This document shows, in pieces, positions 1-8,817 of a stretch of 64,000 nt of DNA; the first letter of the stretch is position 1, and every line of letters begins with the position of its first letter. The notes beneath the pieces were generated by a model that saw nothing but the letters and a program-made list of their open reading frames with translations, was not told the origin of the DNA and searched no databases. This DNA is from Cohnella panacarvi Gsoil 349 (GTDB taxonomy: Bacteria > Bacillota > Bacilli > Paenibacillales > Paenibacillaceae): positions 1,089,598 through 1,153,597 of the forward strand of contig NZ_KI911563.1 of NCBI RefSeq assembly GCF_000515335.1, given 5' to 3'. A program made the position numbers and the translations under genes.

Positions 1-29
1 TAGCCGAACATTCGTAATACAGGAACGGC

Positions 30-64
30 AAAGCCCCGCCGGTCGATTAGACCGGGGGGCTTTG
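30..64 (-). terminator. Intrinsic terminator after wrbA-like gene
   Basis: A GC-rich inverted repeat (AAAGCCCC...GGTC, short loop, GACC...GGGGCTTT) lies 20 bases beyond the stop of the leftward flavodoxin gene. The outer A/T pairs supply a short U-tract in either direction, so it may also serve a rightward transcript from outside the window. Confidence 0.8.
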
Positions 65-83
65 TCGTATCTTGCTGATTCGA

Positions 84-698
84 TTACCCTTGCAAACCTT
101 TCTTCACCCAGCTTGCTACTGTTGCCGTACGTTTCGCTTGATGAACGACCGCCGCTTGGACGTCCTCGACCATCGCGCCGTTCTGATCGACGGTTACGCT
201 CGTGCCGTACGGGTTGCCGCCCGCCGCGAAGGTGACCGGGTCGGTGTACCCCGGGGCTGCGACGATCGCGCCCCAGTGATACATCGTCGTGTACAACGAC
301 AAGATCGTCGCCTCATGGCCGCCGTGCGTATTGCTCGCGCTCGACATGGCGCTGACGACTTTGTTCGCCAATTTGCCTTGGAACCATAGCCCGCCTAACG
401 TATCGAAGAATTGCTTCATCTGCGCCGGCAGATTTCCGAACCGGGTCGGCACGGAGAATATATAGGCGTCGGCCCACTCCATGTCCGCGTTGCTAATGAC
501 CGGCACGTCTTTGGTCGCGTCGACATGCGCCTTCCACGCGGGGTTCGAGGCGATCGCCGCTTCGGGCGCCAGTTCGGGCACGCGGAAGATTCGGACCTCG
601 GCGCCGGCTTGCTTCGCGCCTTCGGCCGCCCATTGAGACAGCTGGTAGTTCGTACCCGTGGAGCTGTAGTAAATGATCGCCAATTTTACATCGGACAC
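84..698 (-). CDS. wrbA: WrbA-like NAD(P)H:quinone oxidoreductase (flavodoxin fold)
   Basis: The 204-aa product matches the WrbA family in length and layout. The N-terminal strand plus phosphate loop (IIYYSSTGTNYQLS, residues 8-21) binds FMN phosphate. VPTRFGNLPAQMKQFFD (about residues 84-100) and SSASNTHGGHEAT (about 119-131) are the typical WrbA isoalloxazine-loop motifs. Family members are soluble FMN enzymes that reduce quinones by two electrons and limit redox cycling. Translation starts at GTG (698) behind GGAG nine bases upstream. The gene is monocistronic with its own terminator. The assignment rests on motifs; the physiological substrate cannot be read from sequence. Confidence 0.93.
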   Translation of the reverse strand: MSDVKLAIIYYSSTGTNYQLSQWAAEGAKQAGAEVRIFRVPELAPEAAIASNPAWKAHVDATKDVPVISNADMEWADAYIFSVPTRFGNLPAQMKQFFDTLGGLWFQGKLANKVVSAMSSASNTHGGHEATILSLYTTMYHWGAIVAAPGYTDPVTFAAGGNPYGTSVTVDQNGAMVEDVQAAVVHQAKRTATVASWVKKGLQG

Positions 699-785
699 GC
701 CTTTTCACTCCTATTCGCCATTTCGTACCACGTACAGCATTCCCCGATCGGCTTCCGTTTCATTCATGCGCTTAAAGCGCGCCGT

Positions 786-1451
786 TTACACTCTTACCAG
801 CGGAAAATCGGAGCGAAGCTCGGCGATGAAGTCCGGCGATTCATGCGCCGTACTGGCAACGAGCGGCGATACCGGGTACATATCGAAATCCGCTTTAGGC
901 TGCGAGTGAAGCATCGCGATCAAAGCATCCGCGCTCGTCTCCACCGGGTTCAACCAGATGTCCATCCCGTTACGATCGAGCACGATCGGCATCGCGTGAT
1001 CGGTCCCGAACGCCATGCCGGCCGTGATGACCGTGCACATCGGAAATTCATTCTTCTCGGAATCGAGCCATATATCGTAAATCCCGGGCATGGCGAACGT
1101 CCGCTTCTCGCGGTGGATGACGCGCCATGCTTGCCTGGTTTTACCCTCCTGCTTCCAGATGTAAAATCCGCTGCAAGGCACGACGCAACGTTTTTTCTTC
1201 AGCATGGCTCCTAGATACGGTCTTTCGTTCAAGGTCTCCAAGCTCGTATTGATCGAGCTTTTGCCCCAGTACGGCATGAGCCCCCAGCGCTGCTGGTTCA
1301 AGCAACGCCCCCCGCCCATCTTCTCGATAACGGGAACGAGCTGGGTCGGCGCGATGTTGTAACGCCGATTATAAGGGATCTGTACCCGATCGATCGCGAA
1401 CTCATCGGTCAAGTCCGACAATTCTGCCGTTAATGTATAGCGGTTACACAT
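786..1451 (-). CDS. SRAP-domain protein (YedK/HMCES family)
   Basis: I place the start at the ATG at 1451, not farther upstream, because the product must begin Met-Cys-Asn-Arg-Tyr: Cys2 is the catalytic nucleophile exposed after Met removal. That gives 221 aa, normal for the family. Other SRAP hallmarks are YNIAPTQ (N and E/T pocket), RWGLMPYW, the ARxET-like stretch LETLNERPYLG, and the CVVPCSGFYIWK strand. The C-terminal HAMPIVL supplies the catalytic His. SRAP proteins bind abasic sites in single-stranded DNA and form a thiazolidine crosslink that shields them. No RecA/SOS box is evident, but a strong hairpin (1458-1498) sits directly before the start codon. Confidence 0.92.
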   Translation of the reverse strand: MCNRYTLTAELSDLTDEFAIDRVQIPYNRRYNIAPTQLVPVIEKMGGGRCLNQQRWGLMPYWGKSSINTSLETLNERPYLGAMLKKKRCVVPCSGFYIWKQEGKTRQAWRVIHREKRTFAMPGIYDIWLDSEKNEFPMCTVITAGMAFGTDHAMPIVLDRNGMDIWLNPVETSADALIAMLHSQPKADFDMYPVSPLVASTAHESPDFIAELRSDFPLVRV

Positions 1452-1457
1452 AAAATC

Positions 1458-1498
1458 AGCCCACGCTTCCCGAATATGGATTCGGGTTAGTGTGGGCT
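1458..1498 (-). promoter_or_regulatory. Leader hairpin abutting the SRAP start codon
   Basis: Two nested 7-bp stems (AGCCCAC/GTGGGCT and CCCGAAT/ATTCGGG) with an internal loop end 7 bases before the SRAP ATG. The purine-rich bases that could act as ribosome site (GGGAAG, GTGGGC) lie inside the hairpin. It could be a translation-gating leader or the terminator of an upstream leftward transcript; the sequence does not decide between these. Confidence 0.5.
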
Positions 1499-1670
1499 GC
1501 CGCCAGGTAAAATATGCATGGGTTGGAAACTCGATCTGCGCTCCAATTAATGATTTACTTTCTTTGTCTTTTTTTACAATCGATTTCATACTATTATACG
1601 GGATCGACTCGAACAATCAGGCTGCCGCAACGCTTCCCGACTCATCAAATCATGATAGGAGCAGTGGATC

Positions 1671-2132
1671 ATGAAAAAGAAATTATTGATTTTCGTATCC
1701 GTAATGGCGCTTTTCCTGGTTTCTTTTTCCAATTCGGTTTATGGCGATGGAATCAAATCAAGCGTCGATACTTATTTCCAGTATCAAGTTAATTACTTCA
1801 GTTGGGACGTCAAAGTCAAGGCGGTTGCTAAATTTCATACAACAAGGGATCCTGACGACATCTATTATGCGAAATGGCGTATTCTGCTTAAAGAGTTACT
1901 TCCCAATGGCGGCGAGAGGGTGATCATGAGTCAAACTCTCGATTGGAGAAACGATTTATACAACAAAACAGACATGACAATAAAGTCGGAGCCGCTGGCT
2001 ATAAACAAAAAATATTATTTGTATTCGGATATTGTAGTCGAAATTGATCATTTCGATTTTTTCGACTTTTTTTTCTTCACCAATTACTGGGCAACCGATG
2101 AATTTTATGACGAAGCCTATTTCAGTATTTAA
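1671..2132 (+). CDS. Small secreted protein of unknown function
   Basis: The 153-aa product starts with a clear Sec signal peptide: MKKK, then a hydrophobic core to about residue 20, with likely cleavage near SVYG-DG. The mature part is polar with a central YYAKWRILLKE segment, and the tail is strikingly aromatic and acidic (about residues 125-150, with FDFFDFFFF). I recognise no family. ATG at 1671 follows AGGAGCAG at good spacing. The gene is visibly more AT-rich than its neighbours, which hints at separate acquisition. It lies between the SRAP gene and degV, with no operon partner. Confidence 0.72.
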   Translation: MKKKLLIFVSVMALFLVSFSNSVYGDGIKSSVDTYFQYQVNYFSWDVKVKAVAKFHTTRDPDDIYYAKWRILLKELLPNGGERVIMSQTLDWRNDLYNKTDMTIKSEPLAINKKYYLYSDIVVEIDHFDFFDFFFFTNYWATDEFYDEAYFSI

Positions 2133-2184
2133 TAAACGTGGCCCGGGGTTTCACACCAGAAGTCGCCGTTTTTGCTGCTGCCTT

Positions 2185-3024
2185 CTAATCCGCGTAATAC
2201 ATGAATCCGATCGCTCCGGGTCCCGTGTGCGCCGTAATGACCGGCGTCGCCGGACGGACGGTAACCGGCGCCGAAGTGAATCGGGCGATTTGCTCCGTCA
2301 GCTTCTCGGCGAGCGGTAAATTATCCGCATGGGAGATGCCGATGCCCCGCACGGTCTTGCCCGCGGTATCCTGCTCGAAGCGCTCGATTAACGTCTTAAT
2401 GACCTGGGACATGTTGCGCACGCGGGCTAGCGGCGTATATACGCCTTTCTCGAGCATCGCGATCGGCTTGATGCTTAGGAGCGAGCCGATCCAACCCGCG
2501 GCTTTGCCGATTCGTCCGCCTTTAATGAGGTTGTCGAGCGTATCTACGACGACGAACAGAGAGGTTTGGCCTAGCACTTCCTTCAGGCGGGCTACGATAC
2601 TAGCCGCGTTATGACCGTCCCTCGCCATCCTGGCGGCCTCGATCACTTGAAAGCCCAGCGCCTGCGAGATCATCTCCGAATCTATGACTTCCACGCGGCT
2701 CGCCGTCATCTCCGCCGCCAAGCAAGCCGCATTGTACGTACCGCTTAATCCGCCTGCCATATGAATGGATAGGATCGTATCCCCGTTCTCGCCAAGCCGG
2801 TTGTACGTATCGACGAAGACGCCGACGGGCGGCAACGACGTCTTGGGCAGCTCGGAGCTTCCCCTCATCTTCTCGATGAATTCGAGCGGAGTGATCGTCA
2901 CGTTGTCTAAATAAGTCTCCCCGCCAACGTACACGCTTAGAGGAACGACTTCGATGCCGTATTTGTTCAGCCATTCTTTCGGAAGATCCGTCGTCGAATC
3001 CGTAACGATTCTAATTCCAGCCAT
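2185..3024 (-). CDS. DegV family fatty-acid-binding protein
   Basis: A 279-aa protein with the DegV fold. The N-terminus IRIVTDSTTDLP (residues 4-15) is the classic TDSt/sDLp motif, followed by PLSVYVGGETYLD and PKTSLPPVG (PxTSqPs motif). SIHMAGGLSGTYNAA (SS.lSGTy motif) contributes to fatty-acyl carboxylate binding. DegV/FakB-type proteins bind a fatty acid and present it to the kinase FakA, but no fakA is in view, so it is either an orphan FakB or uses a distant kinase. The ATG at 3024 is chosen because AAGGTGA lies just upstream; an upstream in-frame ATG lacks a ribosome site. Confidence 0.92.
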   Translation of the reverse strand: MAGIRIVTDSTTDLPKEWLNKYGIEVVPLSVYVGGETYLDNVTITPLEFIEKMRGSSELPKTSLPPVGVFVDTYNRLGENGDTILSIHMAGGLSGTYNAACLAAEMTASRVEVIDSEMISQALGFQVIEAARMARDGHNAASIVARLKEVLGQTSLFVVVDTLDNLIKGGRIGKAAGWIGSLLSIKPIAMLEKGVYTPLARVRNMSQVIKTLIERFEQDTAGKTVRGIGISHADNLPLAEKLTEQIARFTSAPVTVRPATPVITAHTGPGAIGFMYYAD

Positions 3025-3201
3025 AAGGTCACCTTCTAGTTGAGATACAACCTTCATAGTATACCCATTCGCCGGCCGATTGAAAATGCGACTTCCATCG
3101 CGCCACCAAGGACACAGATGAAGATAGTACTAAAGGTCCTACTGCGCATATGAAAAAAGTCCGATAAGAGAGAGAAGAAACTTGACACATCACACTCTAC
3201 A

Positions 3202-4953
3202 ATGGGGGCATCGCGTTTGAAAATCACCAACATCTCGGTAAAAACCCGACTTCTGCTTATGCTGTTCGTTCCGCTTGTGCTGTTTGCTTGCGCCGCGTTG
3301 TATTTGGTTAAATTGAACTCGGACACGATCGACGATTTCTCGAAGAATTTGTACGAGAGCGGCAGCCAAGTGTCTACGTTGGTCCTCAACGCGGATCGGG
3401 ATATGTATCAAGCCTATAGCGATTATTTGATCGTCGTCTCGCCGATCACGGACGCGAAACAGAAAGAAACGGCGATGAAAGACTTCGACGACAACCTGAA
3501 ACAGATCCAAGAGCGTCTCGCTAAAGCACAGGAGCTTTCTGCAGGAAGCGGCATCACGACTATCGTGCACCCGGAATCGAAGCAACCGATCTCCGAAATC
3601 GCAGAGCTGTTCGGCAAAGATCTTGCTGCATGGATCGAACAGACGACGCAACGCCTCCAACAGCCGAAAGCCGATCCGAACGCCGACGCCGAGATTGCCA
3701 AAACGTTCGAGAGCGCTCGAAACCATATCGATAAAATCGAAGAAATCATCGAGCAATTCCAATTGCAAACGATCGAGGACGAGAAAGCGGAAGGCAAACA
3801 AACGACGATGGGCATGTATATATGGCTGATCGTTGAATGGATCGTACTGATCGTATTCGGAATGTTCCTCATCAGGCAAATTACCCGCACGATCAACCAA
3901 GTTCGCGAGAAAGCGCAGCGCGTGTACGACGGATTCTTGGATAAACCGGCGGAAATCGCTTATACGAAAGACGAACTCGGCAGCATTCAGCGCGCGGTCG
4001 ACGGCATGATCGTGCGGATGCGCGATTTGATCGGCAGCATCGCCGACAACGCCCGTTCGGTACAGGCGTCGACGAACGAGCTAGGCGTAAGCGCGAACGA
4101 ATCGACGAACGCGGCGTCCCACGTCGCGGAGAACATTCAAGAAGTGACCACGCTCGTAGAGACGCAATCGAAGATCATGGATGAATCGAGCAGAGCCATG
4201 GAAGAGATGACGATCGGCGTGCAACGGATCGCCGAAAGCACGGGCACGATATCCCAACATGCGAACGATACGAACAAACAAGCGGAAATCGGCAACGAGC
4301 TGCTTGTCAATTTGAAATCGCAGATGGAGCTCATGTCTTCCGAGATCGAACGGCTGAACGATTCGGTTACCGTCCTGAACGAGAAGTCCGCCGAGATCGG
4401 AGCCATTACCGAGAACATTACGGGCTTCGCGAACCAGACCGGCATTCTCTCGCTGAATGCATCCATCGAGGCAGCCCGCGCGGGCGAACACGGACGCGGC
4501 TTCGCCGTCGTCGCCGGAGAAATCCGCAAGCTGGCGGCAAGCTCTCTCGAATCGGCGAACAGCATTAACGATCTCGTCTCCGATACGCGCGCCGAGATCG
4601 ACCACGCAAGCGGCTACATGCGCTCTACGCTAGCTCAAGTACAACGGAGTGCCGCTCTCATGCAGGAAGTCTCGGAAGGCTTCGCATCGATCGTCGGGTC
4701 GATCCGTCAAGTCGCCGAGCAAATTCACGAGACGTCCTCGGTGACCGAGCAGATGTCGGCCAGCTCGCAGGAAGTCGCGGCAAGCATCGACCAGTCTTCT
4801 TCTTCCGTGCGGGAAGTTGCCGCCAAATCGGAGGGCGTCGCGGCGGCGACGGAGGAGCAACTCGCTCTTGTCGAGAGCATCGCCCGTTCCGCGGATCAGC
4901 TTAACGGAATCGTGCGCAGCTTGAACGCGGCGGTGGAACAATTCAAGCTCTAA
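3202..4953 (+). CDS. Methyl-accepting chemotaxis protein
   Basis: The 583-aa product has chemoreceptor architecture: TM1 at about 17-37, a mainly helical extracytoplasmic four-helix-bundle-like sensor (38-202), TM2 at about 203-224, HAMP (225-275) and a long signalling coiled coil. The conserved hairpin tip, NQTGILSLNASIEAARAGEH then GRGFAVVAGEIRKLA, lies at about 411-445. It clusters with CheA/CheW arrays; the ligand is unknown. No C-terminal CheR-tether pentapeptide is present. The start may be the TTG five codons in, preceded by GGGGG. A sigma-D-like minus-10 (CCGATAAG) occurs about 40 bases upstream, but I see no matching minus-35. A strong terminator follows. Confidence 0.95.
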   Translation: MGASRLKITNISVKTRLLLMLFVPLVLFACAALYLVKLNSDTIDDFSKNLYESGSQVSTLVLNADRDMYQAYSDYLIVVSPITDAKQKETAMKDFDDNLKQIQERLAKAQELSAGSGITTIVHPESKQPISEIAELFGKDLAAWIEQTTQRLQQPKADPNADAEIAKTFESARNHIDKIEEIIEQFQLQTIEDEKAEGKQTTMGMYIWLIVEWIVLIVFGMFLIRQITRTINQVREKAQRVYDGFLDKPAEIAYTKDELGSIQRAVDGMIVRMRDLIGSIADNARSVQASTNELGVSANESTNAASHVAENIQEVTTLVETQSKIMDESSRAMEEMTIGVQRIAESTGTISQHANDTNKQAEIGNELLVNLKSQMELMSSEIERLNDSVTVLNEKSAEIGAITENITGFANQTGILSLNASIEAARAGEHGRGFAVVAGEIRKLAASSLESANSINDLVSDTRAEIDHASGYMRSTLAQVQRSAALMQEVSEGFASIVGSIRQVAEQIHETSSVTEQMSASSQEVAASIDQSSSSVREVAAKSEGVAAATEEQLALVESIARSADQLNGIVRSLNAAVEQFKL

Positions 4954-4979
4954 CTGGATGAAGTTACCGCGAATAATCC

Positions 4980-5022
4980 GCGCCCCATTCGACTTTCCCT
5001 CGTCGAGCGGGGCGCGTTTTCG
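4980..5022 (+). terminator. Intrinsic terminator after chemoreceptor gene
   Basis: CGCGCCCC pairs with GGGGCGCG around an inner CGAC/GTCG stem and is followed by TTTTCG. It separates the chemoreceptor from rocF. Confidence 0.85.
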
Positions 5023-5089
5023 TGTTATGATGGGAACAACAACCTGAAGCCGCTAAATGCTATTACTCGCGGGGAAGGAGCTCATCCCT

Positions 5090-5995
5090 ATGGCACAACC
5101 TAGAGAACTGTCGATATTGAGCGTACCTTTCGATTTAGGCGCCGGACGCAGGGGAGCGGCCGACGGTCCTGCGGCCATCCTGCAAGCCGGACTCGAACGA
5201 AGACTGCGATTGCTCGGCTTCGACGTCGACGACGCCGGGACTGTAACTTACGAGACAACAACAATCGATTCGCAAAGCTCCGATAGGCTTAGAAATTTAG
5301 CCGAAGTATCCGACGTGACAACCAAGTTGGCTGCAAAGGTGTCGGGCATCTTGTCCGCCGGCCGATATCCGCTCGTGCTCGGCGGAGACCATAGCATCGC
5401 CATAGGCACGATAGCGGGACTTTCCCCGCAGTATCGCAGGCTCGGCGTCATCTGGATCGACGCGCATACGGACCTGAACACGCCGGAGACGACGGAATCG
5501 GGCAACATACACGGCATGTCGCTTCGCGTAGCGCTGGGAGAAGGAGACGAACGGCTGACCCGCATCGGCGGCGACGGTCCGAAGATCAAGCCGGAGAACG
5601 TCGTATTGATCGGCGGGAGGCAGCTCGATCCCGGCGAGAAGGCCTATATTAAAGCGAACAACATCGCCTGCTTCACGATGCACGACGTCGATCGGCGTGG
5701 CATGAGCCGAGTCATGGAGGAAGCGATACGCATCGCCGGAAGCGGCACGGACGGCGTCCATCTTAGCTTCGACATCGACAGCGTAGACCCCGGCGAAGCC
5801 CCCGGAACGGGAACGCCGGTGCACGGCGGGCTCAGCTACCGCGAGGCGCATCTAGCCCTGGAGCTGCTGTGCGAATCGGGCATCGTCACTTCGGCCGAAT
5901 TCGTCGAACTCAATCCTTCTTGCGATAACGGCGGCAGGACGACGAACCTGACGCTTGAACTCATCTGTTCGCTTCTCGGCGAACGAATATTATAA
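5090..5995 (+). CDS. rocF: Arginase
   Basis: The product (301 aa) carries all manganese ligands of the ureohydrolase family: H101 in GGDHS, D124/H126/D128 in DAHTD, and D228/D230 in FDIDSVDP. It hydrolyses L-arginine to L-ornithine and urea. ATG at 5090 follows GGGGAAGGAG, so the upstream in-frame ATG is rejected. Its neighbours rocA and rocD supply the next steps toward glutamate, although rocF is separated from them by a HAD phosphatase on the other strand and a palindrome cluster. Formiminoglutamase or guanidinobutyrase activity is a less likely alternative, given the roc context. Confidence 0.93.
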   Translation: MAQPRELSILSVPFDLGAGRRGAADGPAAILQAGLERRLRLLGFDVDDAGTVTYETTTIDSQSSDRLRNLAEVSDVTTKLAAKVSGILSAGRYPLVLGGDHSIAIGTIAGLSPQYRRLGVIWIDAHTDLNTPETTESGNIHGMSLRVALGEGDERLTRIGGDGPKIKPENVVLIGGRQLDPGEKAYIKANNIACFTMHDVDRRGMSRVMEEAIRIAGSGTDGVHLSFDIDSVDPGEAPGTGTPVHGGLSYREAHLALELLCESGIVTSAEFVELNPSCDNGGRTTNLTLELICSLLGERIL

Positions 5996-6018
5996 TCTCA
6001 AACTGTTCTTGGAACACA

Positions 6019-6201
6019 AATAACAACGATTTGCAGTTATTGTCGACTATTTGATGTCGTTACCGCCGAATAACAACGATTTGCAGTTATTTCAGACACA
6101 AATCAATCAAATCGCGATTTTATGAAAAATAACCGTCGATTTGTTGTTATTTTCCCAAAACACATGACATCCCGATAAATAACTATCAATTTGCTGTTAT
6201 T
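6019..6201. repeat. Four-palindrome composite repeat, copy 1
   Basis: Four imperfect palindromes of form AATAAC-N11/12-GTTATT lie at 6019-6041, 6069-6091, 6128-6151 and 6178-6201 (spacing 50, 59, 50). The first two share one core (CGATTTGCA) and the last two a second version (about TCGATTTGTT). The cluster fills the convergent gap between rocF and the HAD gene. Two further copies with the same spacing lie at 13977 and 44078. Confidence 0.88.
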
Positions 6202-6218
6202 CGCTCCCCCATAACGAA

Positions 6219-6252
6219 AAGAGGCCAATGAGGATTTTCCTCATTGGCCTTA
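6219..6252. terminator. Terminator in the rocF/HAD convergent gap
   Basis: AAGAGGCCAATGAGGA and TCCTCATTGGCCTTATT form a near-perfect 14-bp stem with a three-base loop, immediately beyond the stop of the leftward HAD gene. The flanking A and T runs suggest it works in both directions. Confidence 0.85.
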
Positions 6253-6260
6253 TTCGCGCG

Positions 6261-7034
6261 CTACAGCAAGCCTGCATATACGAGCCCGTTCCGGACGCCT
6301 CCCTCATCGACCCGCGTCGTGACGTAGTCGGCGAAAGGCAATAGTTCCTTGTGCGAATTGCCCATCGCGATGCCTAGCCCGACGAGCTCCAGCATCTCTT
6401 TATCGTTAAGCCCGTCGCCGAAAGCGACCGCTTCCTCCGTCTCGATTCCGAGCGTCGCGAGCAGCGCCCCGATGCCGTCCGCCTTAGACCCCGTGCGGGT
6501 AAGCACGTCCATCGCATTCGGGTGCCAACGGACGAACCGCAAATTCGGCAGCTCATTCGGGTAGGCATGCTCCTCATGGCTCTCGCAATGAAGGAACGCT
6601 TGATATACGCTTTCCGTCTTCCAGAAGCTCGGATTCACTTCCGGGTGCCGCACCTTCAGCGATTCGATCGAATCGAACACCGCGGTATGTCCTTCTTCGC
6701 TCGCGTAATAGTTATCCTTGCCCTCGAATACGAGAGGATGGCCGTTGCGAGACGATAACTCGACAAGCTTCTCCAGATCTTCTAGCGGTATCGTGCGCTG
6801 ATACACTTCCTTGCCTCTATAGACGACGTATGCGCCGTTCAAGCTGACCCAAGAATCGATGCCCAGCTTCTCCGCGATCGGTTGGAAGAAGTAAGGCGCC
6901 CGACCTGTCGCGATGACCGGCTCGACGCCGCTCATCTTCAGCTTCCGGATCGCGTCAACCGCATCCTCCGGCAGCTTTTTATCCTCGTCCAGCAACGTTC
7001 CGTCAATGTCGAAAAACACGATTTTATAAGCCAT
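6261..7034 (-). CDS. Cof-type HAD hydrolase (sugar-phosphatase type)
   Basis: The 257-aa product shows the HAD motifs in order: motif I FFDIDGTLLDED (DxD nucleophile, residues 8-10), motif II ATGR, the C2 cap typical of Cof/YkrA proteins, motif III Lys in GSKADGIGALL, and motif IV FGDGLNDKEML. Members dephosphorylate sugar phosphates, phosphoramidates or cofactors such as FMN; the substrate here is not predictable. It is monocistronic, lies within the roc gene block on the minus strand and converges on rocF. The ribosome site before the ATG is weak (AAAGGAA, long spacing). Confidence 0.92.
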   Translation of the reverse strand: MAYKIVFFDIDGTLLDEDKKLPEDAVDAIRKLKMSGVEPVIATGRAPYFFQPIAEKLGIDSWVSLNGAYVVYRGKEVYQRTIPLEDLEKLVELSSRNGHPLVFEGKDNYYASEEGHTAVFDSIESLKVRHPEVNPSFWKTESVYQAFLHCESHEEHAYPNELPNLRFVRWHPNAMDVLTRTGSKADGIGALLATLGIETEEAVAFGDGLNDKEMLELVGLGIAMGNSHKELLPFADYVTTRVDEGGVRNGLVYAGLL

Positions 7035-7157
7035 GATAAGAGCACGGTTCCTTTCTTCCGCCTAAAAAGCGATCGTTGCTCTCTATCATCGTATAAAAGC
7101 GCCGCGCTGTAAATCTCTAAATCTCGGAATTCGACTGAATTTCACCCCGTGCGACGC

Positions 7158-8705
7158 TCACATCCGCTCGCTGACGACCTTCGCTTGCATGAACAGCAGC
7201 AAATAATCGCTTCCGCCCGCCTTGGAATCGGTGCCGGACATATCGAATCCGCCGAACGGGTGCGCGCCGACCAGCGCGCCCGTGCATTTACGGTTAAAGT
7301 AGAGGTTGCCGACATGGAACGACTGCCTGGCTTGCTCCAAATGCTCGCGATTGCTGGATATGACGGCGCCGGTCAGCCCGTATTCGGTGTCATTGGCGAA
7401 GGCAAGCGCCTGCTCGAAGCTGCTCGCTCTTGTAAAGGCGACAACGGGACCGAATATTTCCTCCTGCGAAATTCTCGCTCGGCTGTCCACGTCGGCGATG
7501 ATCGTCGGCTCGATGAAATAGCCTTTCGGATTGCCCGGTCTGCCTCCCTGCGCGATCCGCCCTTCGGCGCCGCCAAGCTCGATGTAGGACAGGATCTTCT
7601 CGTACGCATGAATATCGATTACGGGTCCGATCGAGGTCGATAAGTTGCGGGCGTTGCCGACGGTTAGCCTTTTCGTCTTCTCGATCACGCGGGACAGCAC
7701 GTCGTCGTACGCCTTCTCGTGGATGATCGCCCTGGAGCAGGCGGAGCACTTCTGCCCCGAATAACCGAATGCCGACGCCGTAATCGCATCGGCAGCCGTT
7801 TCCGGATCGCTGTCCCCGTCTACGATGATCGCGTCTTTGCCGCCCATCTCCGCGATAACCCGCTTGATCCATCGTTGCCCCGGAGCGACTCGGGCCGCTC
7901 TCTCGTTGATCCTCAGCCCGACTTCTTTAGAACCCGTGAACGCCACGAAACGCGTCAGCGGGTGCTCGACGAGATAGTCCCCGATCTCGCTTCCCGGTCC
8001 CGGCACGTAGTTGACCACTCCCGGCGGAAGTCCGGCTTCCTCCAGCAATTGCACGAACTTCGCGGCGATAACCGGAGTCGGGCTCGCCGGCTTCAATACG
8101 ACGGTATTGCCCGCCACGATCGACGCGGCCGTCATGCCTGCAAGGATCGCCAGCGGGAAATTCCACGGCGGAATAACGAGACCGACGCCCAGCGGAAGGT
8201 AAGTCAGCTCGTTATGCTCGCCGTCGATAGGAGCTAGAGGCCGAGGTACGGCAAGCCGCTCCATCTCCCGGCCGTAAAATGCCATGAAATCGATCGCTTC
8301 GGCCGTATCGGCGTCAGCCTCGGGCCATGTCTTGCCCGCTTCGTAGACGAGCCATGCCGAGAACTCGTGCTTGCGCCGTCTAAGTATCGCCGCGGCTTTG
8401 TATAAGAGACGCGCTCTTGCGCCTGCGCCCGTCTTCTTCCAGCTCTCGAAGGCGCTTGCCGCCGTCCGAACCGCGCGATCCGCGAGCTCTTGATCCGCCA
8501 GGCTGACCTGGCCGACGACTTGCTCGAAGAAAGAAGGGTTGATCGACGCAAGCGTACGGGAAGTCGCGATGCGCATCCCTCCGATAACGAGCGGATAATG
8601 AAGCCCCAGCTCGGACTCCACTCTTTGCAACGCTCCTTCGAATGCCGCCTTGTTATCCGGCTTGGAGAAATCGGTAAACGGTTCGTTCCGAAACGGCGTC
8701 ATCAT
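7158..8705 (-). CDS. rocA: L-glutamate gamma-semialdehyde dehydrogenase
   Basis: This NAD-dependent aldehyde dehydrogenase converts glutamate semialdehyde (from proline or ornithine) to glutamate. With the ATG at 8705 the product is 515 aa, matching Bacillus RocA, and the N-terminus [13 protein letters not shown] aligns with that family; farther-upstream starts add unrelated residues. Visible motifs are PPWNFPLAI, the Rossmann loop FTGSKEVG, general base Glu in AEMGGKDA, nucleophile Cys in GQKCSACSR, and [10 protein letters not shown]. It is divergent from rocD, and the 112-base gap presumably holds both promoters. Confidence 0.95.
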   Translation of the reverse strand: MMTPFRNEPFTDFSKPDNKAAFEGALQRVESELGLHYPLVIGGMRIATSRTLASINPSFFEQVVGQVSLADQELADRAVRTAASAFESWKKTGAGARARLLYKAAAILRRRKHEFSAWLVYEAGKTWPEADADTAEAIDFMAFYGREMERLAVPRPLAPIDGEHNELTYLPLGVGLVIPPWNFPLAILAGMTAASIVAGNTVVLKPASPTPVIAAKFVQLLEEAGLPPGVVNYVPGPGSEIGDYLVEHPLTRFVAFTGSKEVGLRINERAARVAPGQRWIKRVIAEMGGKDAIIVDGDSDPETAADAITASAFGYSGQKCSACSRAIIHEKAYDDVLSRVIEKTKRLTVGNARNLSTSIGPVIDIHAYEKILSYIELGGAEGRIAQGGRPGNPKGYFIEPTIIADVDSRARISQEEIFGPVVAFTRASSFEQALAFANDTEYGLTGAVISSNREHLEQARQSFHVGNLYFNRKCTGALVGAHPFGGFDMSGTDSKAGGSDYLLLFMQAKVVSERM

Positions 8706-8817
8706 CTCGGATCCCATCCTCTCGGGGTCGGTGAAAGGCTTATACATCAGCATATGCACCGAATGGGTGGGACGGAAACGACCGAGCGTTAATAAATTAA
8801 GGCAAGGGGGTGTTCTT

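Noticed and set aside
3120..3201. Sigma-D promoter before the chemoreceptor gene
   Set aside because: CCGATAAG resembles the minus-10, but no TAAA element sits at the required distance.
8706..8817. Sigma-54 promoter in the rocA/rocD gap
   Set aside because: A GG-N10-GC arrangement exists, but it matches the TGGCAC-N5-TTGC consensus poorly and occurs readily by chance at this GC.
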